Below, in pieces: positions 18,801 through 28,350 of a stretch of 64,000 bases of DNA. The translations under genes were made by a program, and so were the position numbers. Within the stretch, counting starts at the first letter, position 1; every line of letters begins with the position of its first letter. Source of the stretch: Clostridia bacterium (lineage in GTDB: Bacteria; Bacillota; Clostridia; UBA1381); contig CAADTH010000034.1 of assembly GCA_900751885.1 (NCBI GenBank), forward strand, positions 1 through 64,000, read 5' to 3'. The notes under the pieces are model-generated. The model ran no database searches, was not told the origin of the DNA, and saw only the letters and a list, made by a program, of their open reading frames with translations.

Positions 18801-19491
18801 CGCCATTACCTCGGTGGGAACGACCAATACAGCCGGTTGTATCATCACCTCCAACGGCAGCTTGGATTTGAGCGGAAATATAAACGTATTTGGAAGCTAT
18901 ATTACAGCGGCGGATGAGAAGGTATCTGTTGACAGCCTGACGCAGACCGGCGGCAGCGAGGAGATCTTCCTGCTGAGCGCGGAGGGAAAGCCAGTATGGG
19001 ATATGAATGAGGAGGAATTGGTCTGCCTGTTCCATCTCCCTCAGCTGTCCAGCCGTATCTACGATGGAATCTATATCAGAAATGGCGATAATGGAAATGG
19101 GAAACTCGTCATTTCAGCGGATGGTGAAAACTGGGAGGAAACGGGAATCAACAGCGCATTTTCCGATGAAGCCTATGAGACGGATATGCTGGGCAAGCCG
19201 CATGGTAAGCTTTTCGGGTCCTATGCAAAGACGTGCGATACCATTCAAATCATTGGATTTGAGGATCAGTCTGTGATGCTTTATATCCCGGAGGCGCAGG
19301 AGGCATCGCTGATTATCGCCGGGTATGGAAATGATGGCACGCTTATGGGGTGTAAGGAATACAGCAAAAGCTTTCATGCCGGAACAAACCGCGTCCCTGT
19401 CTCGGACATCAAGGGTGAGCATGTTGGGGCAATGCTTTGGGAGTCTATGAATAATTTAATACCGCTGTGCGAAAAGAGCTTGTTGGATTAA
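15880..19491 (+). CDS. Secreted IdeS/Mac-like cysteine protease with CARDB-type and beta-helix domains
   Basis: 1203 aa. GGAGG at 15871 fits ATG 15880 or ATG 15886; the signal peptide ends near TVSA. Residues about 170-400 carry LLCWAASTANML (Cys183), GGHAITCWGY (His308) and LIVSDSDSDMQ (Asp336/338). This Cys-His-Asp layout matches the IdeS/Mac immunoglobulin-cleaving peptidases of streptococci (family C66) and their C39-like relatives. Next come a CARDB-like adhesive domain (DLAINRLILTNDALDTSYQG), a second beta-sandwich region, and a right-handed beta-helix rich in GGAV.N.GG repeats (about 850-1030). The C-terminal LW-type module (GAMLWESMNNLIPLCEKSLL) ends the chain. It has no SLH of its own; the SLH protein gene starts 36 nt downstream in the same operon. 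The substrate is unknown and may or may not be an immunoglobulin. Confidence 0.8.
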   Translation: MEMKKRIKLLTMVIGMAFGIASAVTVSAYSDDLFSNIGIKSVRGFYTHITDTQDEIHTYDGVIDAETMEKSNAVSRIASYEIYQGNRQIIHVTLNDIVNKNNVNLFGVPGTPSSNGYYAVSFELSAVDHTEVFLTGLTNANLDLVQEKLISAVLENSQFTMESLDFIDAEKTDRPSDGDDLLCWAASTANMLTFTGWGEKAGFSGTDELLDLFVEHFTDVGSHQLYGLEWFFNGMYQVKDLPGWAQEKNPGSGGGYLKQYASERVMNYVNMINQPEKIATGMNQLENGCGMGLGISWIDKNGNRNGGHAITCWGYLCDKDFAQEDREYYQALIVSDSDSDMQADPNRRTAPNKLQVLNMSPYQNDKYDSWQFDGYGDVGVLEDFITLIPYSDDVEQETDGNATLDKNTTPDLAINRLILTNDALDTSYQGHNFTVGYLSAIPVFENTGGVDFTGPFNYTVKVSGSAGITSNYTYTGGIAAYGSSDENQTEKAVFLTGLPVGRYTLTITVNPEHTAGEAYYYNNEYTYDFVISKQKYSPPDVPFNADIGEIQNGYAEAAITYPGLEEEFDFLRDPGATYYLMRSYFKNGAWQNWETVSVSGEAPPDTCTVDAAGEQVKFRLLIEPKDPTMPVQQVYSEAYSLQYKRFEAPADETNTSEPSPVERGGKTLKDGEQFAFQVRNVSTDSGGPAVCSAVVYAEKGDEKIELYRVDSITLNQGESSDTIRVSSWDAELSGSYEITVEIESASGSSETVLGKLRVGEKLSYEVTIDDDVTDPYDGEISLREAVANFREYGDANDRITIAEGRIIYLEQPIDIDYRIIIECPTASEDTQSKGAAIFGGGNTQLFRVKQTGSLIITGIMLVDGYSKDYGGAVENNGGVVMLQECMLLYNKSGLSGGAVYSNGGHMILYNCSLSLNQSGYGGAAGTDKNATINLVNCNVLSNSSNSGAVYNNGGTVNAIYSTFTDNRADSEGGGAITSVGTTNTAGCIITSNGSLDLSGNINVFGSYITAADEKVSVDSLTQTGGSEEIFLLSAEGKPVWDMNEEELVCLFHLPQLSSRIYDGIYIRNGDNGNGKLVISADGENWEETGINSAFSDEAYETDMLGKPHGKLFGSYAKTCDTIQIIGFEDQSVMLYIPEAQEASLIIAGYGNDGTLMGCKEYSKSFHAGTNRVPVSDIKGEHVGAMLWESMNNLIPLCEKSLLD

Positions 19492-19527
19492 AAAACGATT
19501 TCAAATGATAAAGAAGGGGGCAATCCT

Positions 19528-22500
19528 ATGAAAAAGAAAGTTTTGTCGCTACTTTTGGCGGTCGTAATGCTGTCAGGCATCACCCCGGTGAGTTTTGCTG
19601 AGAGCGGCGACGATGCGGTGCTCAGACAGACGCTATTCGAGTCAGTAAAAGAGGAAGAATATCCAAACGGCATGATTGATTTTCTCACGCCGAGAATGGA
19701 GACGAGCGAGGACGTAAAAACCTCTGAGTTTGCCGTCATTCGGCGCGGAAACACCGACGAAGCTGCTTCGGTTACCTTTAAAGCTGTAGATATGACGGCA
19801 AAATATGGCGAGGATTATAAAATCAAAATAAAGGACGGACTGTTCAAAAAGGGGCTGAAAGAAAATCCGGACGCCAAGCTGATGTCCGAGGAAATGTATG
19901 ATGAGGACGAAGTAGTCGGAATGGTCGCCGCTGAAACGAATTTATTGGAAGACACTGAAGCAAATCAGGGGGAGAATGCTGAAACAGACCTGGATGCAGG
20001 TGTCGGAACAAACCTGACTGAAGAACCTAAAATGAACCCGAGGGAAGCTTCGGGAACATTTGATGGTGCGGAATTGTCTGGCGAACAGGAGCAGATAAAA
20101 ACAGGAGGCGGTGATCTGCGTTCTGCAAGAAGTGCTTTTACTGGCGAGGTGTCTGATGATTCCACATGGGAGGAAAGCGACGGGCAGACTACAGCGCTGC
20201 TATCATCGGCATATGGCGAGATGTATGACGAGCTGGCCGGTGCGGAGTACACGCTGAAATTTGAGCCGGGAGAATATATGAAAACGCTGGAGTTTATCAC
20301 GATAGATGACAGAATTTCAGAGGACGAGGAGCAGGTTCTGTTTGTTTTGTCGGGTTCTGAAAACTCTTCTCTCAGTGATAATCCAACCGGATTTATGAAT
20401 ATCAAAGACAACGATGAGCTGGAGGAAATCACCTGCGAATTCACCGCGCCGAGCGTTACCATTGCGGCGGACGAGGATACGGCGATTCTTGAAATACAGC
20501 GAAAAACCGGCGTACAGCGTTACGGGACAGTGATGGTTTCGACAGCATCCGGCACAGCGGAGGCCGACATCGACTATACCCCGTTCTACAATGAGGTTAC
20601 CTTTGCACCGGGGCAGGAGTATCAGAAAATCGAGGTACCGGTTCGGAACCACCCCCTGTCGGAACAAAGCTCTTTCTATGTGCGGCTCAATGACAACGAA
20701 GCGGAAGCGGAGGTCGTGATCGCGCCGATAAATGCGCCGGCGGAGGAAATCACACCGCCTTTGGAAACCACGGAGATCACAGCGAAAAATGCAGAGGTGG
20801 CTTTAGCGGCGAGCGAAGGCTGGGAAGCGGGTCAACCTGCGCCATGGAGCAGGTGGGAGGACGTCGCGTCTCCGTCTGGCTGGGACGGTCACGCGTATTT
20901 GTGGTTTGACGACGGGCCGACGTCGAAGTCCTGGGATATCTGGCGCGATCTCAGAATGAAAATGACGGTGGATTTTACTACCCAGGATGTCTGTTCAGGC
21001 TGGTACGTCAAGACAAGAAACTCCGGACATTGGTACCGGGATACAAATCCAAATTCACAGACGGACCGCTTCGCCATTGGCGGATCTACCCGTTGGGAAA
21101 CAAAAGAGAAACACGGACGTACAAGCCGAAGTTATACGATTCCGAATAACAAGAGAACCTCAAGCCAAAAGCTCTCCTGGAGCGTATCGGGTTCCGGCGA
21201 CGCCCACAAATGTGAGCTGTGGGTAACCGATATTCGTCTGTACTCCACGCCGGTTCTGATACAGCTAGGCGCGGAGGACCACGATGCGTACATACAAAAA
21301 AAGATTTACACCTCGCCGACGGATACGATCGACGACGGCGGACCGTTCAAGGCGGGCACGCTGAAATTCCAGGGCGTGGACGACGGCGTTACCAACAAAT
21401 TCTATTACGAGGATGACATGGTCACCTTTGATCCCGCGTGGGATTCCAGTCTGACGGACGAAGAAAAGGAAGGGCTTTACCTGTGGGGCTTTAAAATCCA
21501 GACAAAGGCAGGAGGAATGCCTGATTTCTATTATGTGAAGGGCGACAGCTTTAAACTGTCGGATTTGTATCTGAATCAGCTAAAAGACTCTATCACCGGT
21601 AAAACCATCGGTTCACAGGCACAGCAGTCCGTCTCCATCAGCGGCACCACTTTTCCCTGCTACCGGATATACCCGGTATATAAGCAGAAAACGGCGTATA
21701 CATTAGTACAGACAAGTAATAATAGTACTCAGCTTTGGATACCGTTTGCGCCAAATACCTTCCAATACGACAAAGTGATAAAAACAGGCAGGCTGGATAC
21801 GTTACGTATGAATTTTGTGGGCAACGATGGAGATGTGCTGTATTTTATGTATTACTATTATAGAAATCATAATAAGGCTTCGAGTACCGACCCGGAAACG
21901 GAGAGAAACCTATTGTATGACGAAACGGCGGATACGGCGCATAAACGAATGCCGGGTGCCTATGAAGTTGGGTTACTTGATTTGAAATATTATAATATCT
22001 GGCCCAATGGGGCGATACCGGGGAAAGTTGACTTCAAACCGCGTGCTACGGAAAACTATCTGGAACCTTCTACAATCTCTAATGCTATCTCTATGACAGT
22101 AAATCCTGCCGCAAACAACGCGTCTGACCAGTCAAAGGGCGCTGTGATGTATATGCCGGAAAAGGGCAATGTACAAACCGCGGCATTTACCGGGGTAGAT
22201 CCAAAAACAAAGCGATTAAAGGGCAGTGAAATTCAAGCCCGCAGGTATAATGTAGGCGGCATGTACCAGTTCGTTTCCGCAATCAGCGACGAGGATAAAT
22301 ATATCGACAAGGATCACAAGTTAGCAGTCATGTGGACGGACATGACCGGCGATCTCAATAGAGACGGCGTACTGACAAAGGAAGAAAGCTTCGCGCTGGG
22401 GGAAAGCGAAAAATTCATCAACCGCGGTAACTTCTGCGGCGATACCTTTACGTATGTGCCGCAGCTTTCAGGCAATATGCAGCTCTATTATCAGATTGTG

Positions 22501-25500
22501 CCAAAAGCCCTCAACGACACTGGTCATAACAATTCGGTGGCTGGGACGGTGAAATTGAAAACGGCGACTGTGGCGGATCACTCCAAATCCAAATCCAAGG
22601 AGATTCCGCTGGAAGGCGCGCACATCATCGTAAACGGATTGGAAACCTCAACGGATAAAAACGGCAGGTGGAAAATCAATTCACCGGAATTTGATACCAA
22701 TGAAACCTATATGGTTATCGTCGAATACGGCGGTAAAAACTATACCGCCAGCGCAATGGTGAATAAAGAATTTTCAGATATTATTATCGATGAGTACAAT
22801 ACCTTTGATGTAACGAACTTCAAAGCATCAAGAGTGGAAAACAAATCACAGTATGAAAATACAAAGGATTGGAAAGCTACCGCAATCGATGAGTGCGCTG
22901 TTTCCAACGAGGATAAGCGCCATCTCTATACCTTTGCAATCAATGAGCTAAACCGCGGGACGATAACCGTAAAAGACGTAGAGGTGAACCGCTATGACGC
23001 GTCCGGCGCGCTTAAGGACACCTATACGGCGGTATACAACAAAAAAACAAGACTGTATGAGGTGAAAAAGCCGTCCCTGCTGGGTACGGACGATTACAAC
23101 TACAGCATCAATCCCGCGACAGAAAAGGTCGGCGCAGGAGATTACTTTACCATCTGCATTAAGGATCAGAACGGCGTCGGATACATCGAGCATAAGGTCG
23201 GCATGGCGTACAAGCCGCGGCTTTCAGTCTTAACCGTGATCAATTCCTTTGAGTCGCCTTTTAGCGGTGTGATTGAGTACCTGAACAAGATGGACACCTC
23301 GCTTGACCTTGGTTTCACACAGAAGCTGGACGACTTTGTCGAAAACAAGGCAGAGGTAACCAATACCGAGGACGAGCGGACCATCAGCTTCGGCTGGAGC
23401 AAGGATTTTAAAAAGTCCTATGACGGCGACAAAAAGAAGGATGATAAGGCGCCTGACACGCCCGCCGAGGCGATTAAGGAGAGCGCGAAGAAGCTCGAAA
23501 ACGTGTCGGCAGGCGATGACAAGAGCGAAGCGGAGCAGAAAGAGGACGACAAGGCTAAGGATGAGGCTAAGAATACCGCGAATCAGGCGGTTGATAAAAA
23601 CGGCAAGGACAATAAAAAGAACGGGAAGGCCAACGCTGATTTAAAATTTCAGCTGAGTGTCGGCGTATCCATCGTCATGGGCTATGACTCCGGCGCGAAC
23701 AAATATTACTTCAAGGATTTGGTGGTAACCGGCATTATTGACGGAAACGCGGAAGCATCCTATAAATATACGACGCCCGTGGGCATCGCAATCATGGTAA
23801 AAGCGGAGCTCAGCGGCGATATTACAGCGATGATGGTCACGGAGCCGTTTTACAAAAATCCAGACAAGCCGAATTATTTATATATGTCGGAACAAGACCA
23901 CAGCATCAACCTGACAAAGCTGGGCGGATCCGACGTCAACCGGCAGTTGAGCATCTATGGCAAGCTGATGCTGAGACCGAAAGTCACTTTATCGGCGGGA
24001 GTGTCTTTTGTGAAACTGGCGTCGCTGACACTTAGCGGCTCGGCTGATTTTGACATGATATTTACCACTGCGAACGCCGGGATGGGCAACGTTACTTTGT
24101 CTTCGGAGTTGGTGCTTGGACTGATTGGTGATAAAATCAAAAAGAAATGGCTGATTGCGAAAAAGAAATATGATATGTTTAATATCAACGGGTCGTCTTA
24201 CGCCTCACTGATGAGTGACGGCGATTACCGCTATGATATGATTACAGAAGACGACGTTGACGAAAAGTTGTACCTGAATAACCGAAGTTATGGCTTTGGG
24301 GAAACGAATGGCATCAGTCTTGCGGATGTGTCGGTTGACAGGTATAACGAACATGTCATGGAAACAGGCGCATACCCGAGCGCGTATCCCCTGATAGAAA
24401 CCATATCAGAGGGGACAGCGCAGGACGGTTCGGATACAAGCATGATCATGCTGTTCCTTGACGCTGATGAAACAGGAACGACATTGAATTACTCGATTTG
24501 TGAAAACAACATATGGTCACAGCCACAGCCGATTGAAGCCGACGGCGCTGATGATGACACCCCTCAGATATATGACTTGGGCGATCGGTTTTTGATCACC
24601 TGGTCGAGTGAAACGGCGGGAATTGACGAGACTGATTTTACAGCGCGATTCAATAGCAGAAATATTCGTGCGGTATTCTTTGACAAAACGGCTAAGACTT
24701 TTGGTGATGTGATGGAAGTAACCAGAACGACCGATAGTGATACCGCGGCGGACGACAGTGCAGCGGTTGCTGATTATACAGCGCCAGACGGAACCAGAAC
24801 GCTGTTGATGACCTATGTGAAGTCCTTGTACGAGCAGGTGAATGACGACGAGCTTTTGGTCGGAGATGTGCTGAATCCGTATTCTACGATTGCGTACCGT
24901 TTCTATGACTATGACACGAATACATGGTCTGAGGAATATTCCGAAAGTGACCGGAACGCCCTGTCGCTTGCGATGGGAGATGACGCGGTTGCGGCATATA
25001 CCGAAAATTGGTATGGACAGGGGTTTGCCGATCTGGCAAAGTACGTTGATGTTGATGACAGTAGTATTTTGATTCAGGAGGACGATGAGGAGCTTGGAAC
25101 GATGGCTGGCAAATGGTCGCGTCAGCCTGAAAGTGGAGAAATAACCATCAAACGCATGTCAAGCGATCCGCAGGTGGCGGAGCATGAGATGATAACATGC
25201 GGCAAATATGCGGTATCCGCATATCTTGTCGATTTGGACAAGGAATCTTCTACAATCGAAGACAGGGAAATCTTTTTACAGCTCTACGATTTTGCAGAGA
25301 AAAAGTTCTATCCACTCATCCGTCTGACCAACGACGCTGTAAACCAGCAGTGTATTACCTTGTCGGAAACGCCGGAGGGCGTTATGCTGTATTACGTTTC
25401 TGACGGGGACATTGTTTCGCTGAATATTACAAATATGATCAGCAGAGCCTTATACAAAACCACCGCCAAAGACGGCACAGAGGTGCTGATTAAGAGTAAT

Positions 25501-27900
25501 TGCTATACAGGCTATGCGGAGGAAAGCATAATCGCACTGGCAGAAGAGAATCATCCATTTACAGAGTTTGTGGTAAATGCCGCTGAGGATGCAGTGCTTC
25601 TGTCGTGGACTCAGAACAGCAACGGCTATAAGGATGGAATTGATCCGACAAGCGATGCGGCAACAGACCCTGAGAATTATTATAAGGAACGTCAGATATA
25701 CACCATGATGGAGACTTTTGACGATTTTGAAGAGCCGTACTATGATGAAAATGGGGAAATAGCGACATACCCTGACAGGGACGATGACGGTAATATCATA
25801 GATTATGACCTGGAGCCGGATGTAAACGGACAGTTGGGCGTAGTTAAAGCAGGCGATCCAATGATACGCAATGGTCAAACTACGACTTGGACAAAGCCTG
25901 TACGGATCACAGAAGAGGCGGGCGCGAATTTTTCGGATATCGACTGCGTTATTGCGGCTCCGGGACTTTTAAGAATGGTATATCTGAAAGGGATGTCCGT
26001 TGTTCAGGACATTTCCGGCACGAATATCCCTGTTGAGGACACGGACAACAGAAGTCTGATCGTCTCAGATTTTGATTTCGATTATGAAATGCTTGATGGC
26101 GTGATTACCAACGGTGATGAAGTTGCCGCCGGTCAGGAAGGATTATATATCAATGTTGAGGTTAGCAATGAAGCAATTTGGGAGATGTCAGATATCAAGG
26201 TGAAGCTCTATGAGCGGACAAAGGACGGGGAAAAGAAGCAAGTCGGCGAGGAAACGATTGAGCGGTTGAACGGTGGAATGACAACATGTGTTTCGATTCC
26301 CTGGAATGTGCCGGAATCGCTTGACGGCGTACAGCTGATTGCTGAAACAGAGCAGGACGGATTTATATTCAGTACGGATTCATGGGAGTATGGATATGAC
26401 GGTCAGATCGTGATCGACGAAATCTCACATGAGTTCATAGACAGGGATACAGCAAGACTGCAAATTACCGTATCCAATAACGGGAGTGAGAATGCAGCGG
26501 ATGAAGCTGTATATGTGAACGTAAACGGAAGTGAAACAAGCAGCGAGCCGTTTACACTGATTCCAGGGGAACAGAAAGTTATCACGATGGATATGACGGT
26601 TCCCTCAAGTGAATTTACAGACACAAGCAATGAGGAACAAATATCTGAGAAAGCCGCGCTCCGGATTTATACACAGTATGATATCCACGACTATGGTCTG
26701 ACCAGAAGCGCGGATAAGGCTTTGGTTGAGCAAATGAACGGCGCGATTATTAAAAATGCCGAAACCGGCGAAAGTTATACAGATAAAATTACTGCTAAGA
26801 CGGATGATATCGTTGAGCTGAGCGCAATATCCGGGAATGAAAACGAACTTAATATGGAGATTACACAGTACGATACGGAAGCTGTGACAGTGGTTAATCA
26901 TATGATTTCACCACAGAGGGAAGGCGAGTCCGAGATACGTATTGATCTTTATCCCGATATCGACACATATATTTCTACGGATGACGGTTATATGAAGCCG
27001 ACAGAGACTTATTTGAGTTTGCCTTCAAGTCTGGTCAAATCAGTAAATCTCACGCTAAGTGCCTCGGAAAATAAAACAGGCTCTTCAGGCGGTGGAGGTG
27101 GGAATTCCTCTTATACCGTTGCCTTTGATACACAGGGCGGCGGCAAAATTGACAGCGTCCGAGTGAACAGGAGCGGTGTTCTGTCTAAACCAACAGACCC
27201 AACACGGGAAGGTTATACATTTGATGGTTGGTTTACAGACAAGGAGGGTACAAAAGCCTATGATTTCAGCACAAAGGTAACAGAGAATTTTACGCTGTAT
27301 GCGAAATGGCGCGAAGGTTCGCAGCAGCCGTCCGGCTGGAACAACCCGTTTACCGACGTGAAGGAATCGGATTGGTTCTATGACAATGTACGGTATGCCT
27401 GTGAAAACAAGCTATTTTCCGGTGTGTCGGATTCCTTGTTTGCGCCGAATGAGCCTATGACGCGTGCGATGCTGGTGACGGTTTTGTACCGTGCGGATGG
27501 CAGTCCGGACATGGAAAATGAAATTTGGGGCGATCCCTTTGCCGATGTAGACCCACAAAGCTGGTATGGTAAAGCGGTTTACTGGGCGAGGAAAAATGGA
27601 ATTGTCAAAGGCTACTCAGATAAGGAATTTGCGCCTGATAAGCCGCTTTCAAGAGAAGAATTTGCAACAGTCATAAAACGCTATGCGGATTTTAAGGGGA
27701 TAGGAACGAATAATACAAGCGACCTTACGATGTTTAAAGACAGCGGTGCTATCTCTGATTGGGCAGTAAACAGCATGAAATGGAGTATTGGGTATGGTTT
27801 GATTTTTGGCAGGGAGAATTATATGCTCGATCCATTGGGGAAAACAACAAGAGCCGAAACAGCTGCAATGTTGCAAAGATTTATTGAGAATTCAAAATAA
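19528..27900 (+). CDS. Giant S-layer-anchored surface protein (Calx-beta, carboxypeptidase-reg-like, Listeria-Bacteroides repeat, 3 SLH)
   Basis: 2790 aa; AAGGGGG precedes ATG 19528. Signal peptide MKKKVLSLLLAVVMLSGITP... ends near SFA. Calx-beta-like strands occur at residues about 25-280 (split by an acidic insert) and 300-395. A large beta-rich region follows. About 1010-1090 is a carboxypeptidase-regulatory-like fold (IPLEGAHIIVNGLETSTDKN). At 1290-1372 is a Lys/Asp/Glu/Ala stretch likely forming a charged helix. The long C-terminal half resembles beta-propeller/Ig repeats. Residues 2530-2600 form a Listeria-Bacteroides (Flg_new) repeat (GYTFDGWFTDKEGTKAYDFS), then three SLH domains (FTDVKESDWFYDNVRYACEN onwards) that bind pyruvylated cell-wall polymer. 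There is no catalytic motif. The likely role is adhesin or scaffold, perhaps holding its operon partner, the protease. Confidence 0.88.
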   Translation: MKKKVLSLLLAVVMLSGITPVSFAESGDDAVLRQTLFESVKEEEYPNGMIDFLTPRMETSEDVKTSEFAVIRRGNTDEAASVTFKAVDMTAKYGEDYKIKIKDGLFKKGLKENPDAKLMSEEMYDEDEVVGMVAAETNLLEDTEANQGENAETDLDAGVGTNLTEEPKMNPREASGTFDGAELSGEQEQIKTGGGDLRSARSAFTGEVSDDSTWEESDGQTTALLSSAYGEMYDELAGAEYTLKFEPGEYMKTLEFITIDDRISEDEEQVLFVLSGSENSSLSDNPTGFMNIKDNDELEEITCEFTAPSVTIAADEDTAILEIQRKTGVQRYGTVMVSTASGTAEADIDYTPFYNEVTFAPGQEYQKIEVPVRNHPLSEQSSFYVRLNDNEAEAEVVIAPINAPAEEITPPLETTEITAKNAEVALAASEGWEAGQPAPWSRWEDVASPSGWDGHAYLWFDDGPTSKSWDIWRDLRMKMTVDFTTQDVCSGWYVKTRNSGHWYRDTNPNSQTDRFAIGGSTRWETKEKHGRTSRSYTIPNNKRTSSQKLSWSVSGSGDAHKCELWVTDIRLYSTPVLIQLGAEDHDAYIQKKIYTSPTDTIDDGGPFKAGTLKFQGVDDGVTNKFYYEDDMVTFDPAWDSSLTDEEKEGLYLWGFKIQTKAGGMPDFYYVKGDSFKLSDLYLNQLKDSITGKTIGSQAQQSVSISGTTFPCYRIYPVYKQKTAYTLVQTSNNSTQLWIPFAPNTFQYDKVIKTGRLDTLRMNFVGNDGDVLYFMYYYYRNHNKASSTDPETERNLLYDETADTAHKRMPGAYEVGLLDLKYYNIWPNGAIPGKVDFKPRATENYLEPSTISNAISMTVNPAANNASDQSKGAVMYMPEKGNVQTAAFTGVDPKTKRLKGSEIQARRYNVGGMYQFVSAISDEDKYIDKDHKLAVMWTDMTGDLNRDGVLTKEESFALGESEKFINRGNFCGDTFTYVPQLSGNMQLYYQIVPKALNDTGHNNSVAGTVKLKTATVADHSKSKSKEIPLEGAHIIVNGLETSTDKNGRWKINSPEFDTNETYMVIVEYGGKNYTASAMVNKEFSDIIIDEYNTFDVTNFKASRVENKSQYENTKDWKATAIDECAVSNEDKRHLYTFAINELNRGTITVKDVEVNRYDASGALKDTYTAVYNKKTRLYEVKKPSLLGTDDYNYSINPATEKVGAGDYFTICIKDQNGVGYIEHKVGMAYKPRLSVLTVINSFESPFSGVIEYLNKMDTSLDLGFTQKLDDFVENKAEVTNTEDERTISFGWSKDFKKSYDGDKKKDDKAPDTPAEAIKESAKKLENVSAGDDKSEAEQKEDDKAKDEAKNTANQAVDKNGKDNKKNGKANADLKFQLSVGVSIVMGYDSGANKYYFKDLVVTGIIDGNAEASYKYTTPVGIAIMVKAELSGDITAMMVTEPFYKNPDKPNYLYMSEQDHSINLTKLGGSDVNRQLSIYGKLMLRPKVTLSAGVSFVKLASLTLSGSADFDMIFTTANAGMGNVTLSSELVLGLIGDKIKKKWLIAKKKYDMFNINGSSYASLMSDGDYRYDMITEDDVDEKLYLNNRSYGFGETNGISLADVSVDRYNEHVMETGAYPSAYPLIETISEGTAQDGSDTSMIMLFLDADETGTTLNYSICENNIWSQPQPIEADGADDDTPQIYDLGDRFLITWSSETAGIDETDFTARFNSRNIRAVFFDKTAKTFGDVMEVTRTTDSDTAADDSAAVADYTAPDGTRTLLMTYVKSLYEQVNDDELLVGDVLNPYSTIAYRFYDYDTNTWSEEYSESDRNALSLAMGDDAVAAYTENWYGQGFADLAKYVDVDDSSILIQEDDEELGTMAGKWSRQPESGEITIKRMSSDPQVAEHEMITCGKYAVSAYLVDLDKESSTIEDREIFLQLYDFAEKKFYPLIRLTNDAVNQQCITLSETPEGVMLYYVSDGDIVSLNITNMISRALYKTTAKDGTEVLIKSNCYTGYAEESIIALAEENHPFTEFVVNAAEDAVLLSWTQNSNGYKDGIDPTSDAATDPENYYKERQIYTMMETFDDFEEPYYDENGEIATYPDRDDDGNIIDYDLEPDVNGQLGVVKAGDPMIRNGQTTTWTKPVRITEEAGANFSDIDCVIAAPGLLRMVYLKGMSVVQDISGTNIPVEDTDNRSLIVSDFDFDYEMLDGVITNGDEVAAGQEGLYINVEVSNEAIWEMSDIKVKLYERTKDGEKKQVGEETIERLNGGMTTCVSIPWNVPESLDGVQLIAETEQDGFIFSTDSWEYGYDGQIVIDEISHEFIDRDTARLQITVSNNGSENAADEAVYVNVNGSETSSEPFTLIPGEQKVITMDMTVPSSEFTDTSNEEQISEKAALRIYTQYDIHDYGLTRSADKALVEQMNGAIIKNAETGESYTDKITAKTDDIVELSAISGNENELNMEITQYDTEAVTVVNHMISPQREGESEIRIDLYPDIDTYISTDDGYMKPTETYLSLPSSLVKSVNLTLSASENKTGSSGGGGGNSSYTVAFDTQGGGKIDSVRVNRSGVLSKPTDPTREGYTFDGWFTDKEGTKAYDFSTKVTENFTLYAKWREGSQQPSGWNNPFTDVKESDWFYDNVRYACENKLFSGVSDSLFAPNEPMTRAMLVTVLYRADGSPDMENEIWGDPFADVDPQSWYGKAVYWARKNGIVKGYSDKEFAPDKPLSREEFATVIKRYADFKGIGTNNTSDLTMFKDSGAISDWAVNSMKWSIGYGLIFGRENYMLDPLGKTTRAETAAMLQRFIENSK

Positions 27901-27911
27901 AAGGGAAAAAG

Positions 27912-27953
27912 AAGTCTGTGTCTGAACCGTTGAGGTTTGGACACAGACTTTTT
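27912..27953 (+). terminator. Terminator of the surface operon, repeat-family type
   Basis: A 17-bp stem (aagtctgtgtctgaacc at 27912-27928 with ggtttggacacagactt at 27934-27950, two G-U) around loop gttga, then T. The same design recurs at 48811 and 57877. Confidence 0.9.
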
Positions 27954-28247
27954 AGCGGCAAAAAGCCACTCATACAACGTATCACTTTATATACTATAGT
28001 TTATTTTGATACAAAATTATGAGGAGCTTTTTGCAACTTTTGACACAGATTCTCCGTCCCATTTTGTAGATTGTTTGTAATAAATAATATGAATGTGGAT
28101 GAAACAGTCAGTATGCCTGAAGGTGGTTTCTTTGAAGTAAGCACAACGCATGGAGACGGAGTATAATATGGGCGGGAACACGAAGGGAGCAATCTCATAA
28201 AAAAGATTGCTCCCTTATTATATTTTATCTGGGATTATAATAGTTTT
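27954..28247. other. Intergenic region, possible CAZyme relic and hairpin
   Basis: No intact gene. A short frame at 28089-28166 (MNVDETVSMPEGGFFEVSTT HGDGV, stop) resembles the end of the next large protein (VLSEGDKLIVTETHGSTKEY) and may be a leftover C-terminus. A 13-bp hairpin aagggagcaatct/agattgctccctt lies at 28183-28216, followed only by T-rich sequence; it is a probable terminator. Confidence 0.45.
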
Positions 28248-28302
28248 TGCTATCTTAAAAAAAATGCCGGCTATTTCTCTGCAGGGACTTGTGATGTACA
28301 AT
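28248..28302 (+). promoter_or_regulatory. Operator and promoter of the esterase/GH2 gene
   Basis: A 29-bp block at 28248-28276 matches 36250-36278 in 24 of 29 positions, including TGC-ATCT at its start and CGGCTATTT at its end. In both places the final TTT forms the start of the -35 box (here tttctc, 28274-28279). A 17-bp spacer leads to -10 TACAAT (28297-28302). Likely binding site of the AraC protein encoded between the two genes. Confidence 0.6.
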
Positions 28303-28350
28303 ATAAACATAGGATATGGATAGACAAAAAGGGAAAAGGAGTGGAACCAT

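Noticed and set aside
23420..23644. Arg-rich 74-aa plus-strand frame
   Set aside because: Shifted reading of the Lys/Asp/Ala-rich stretch of the SLH protein.
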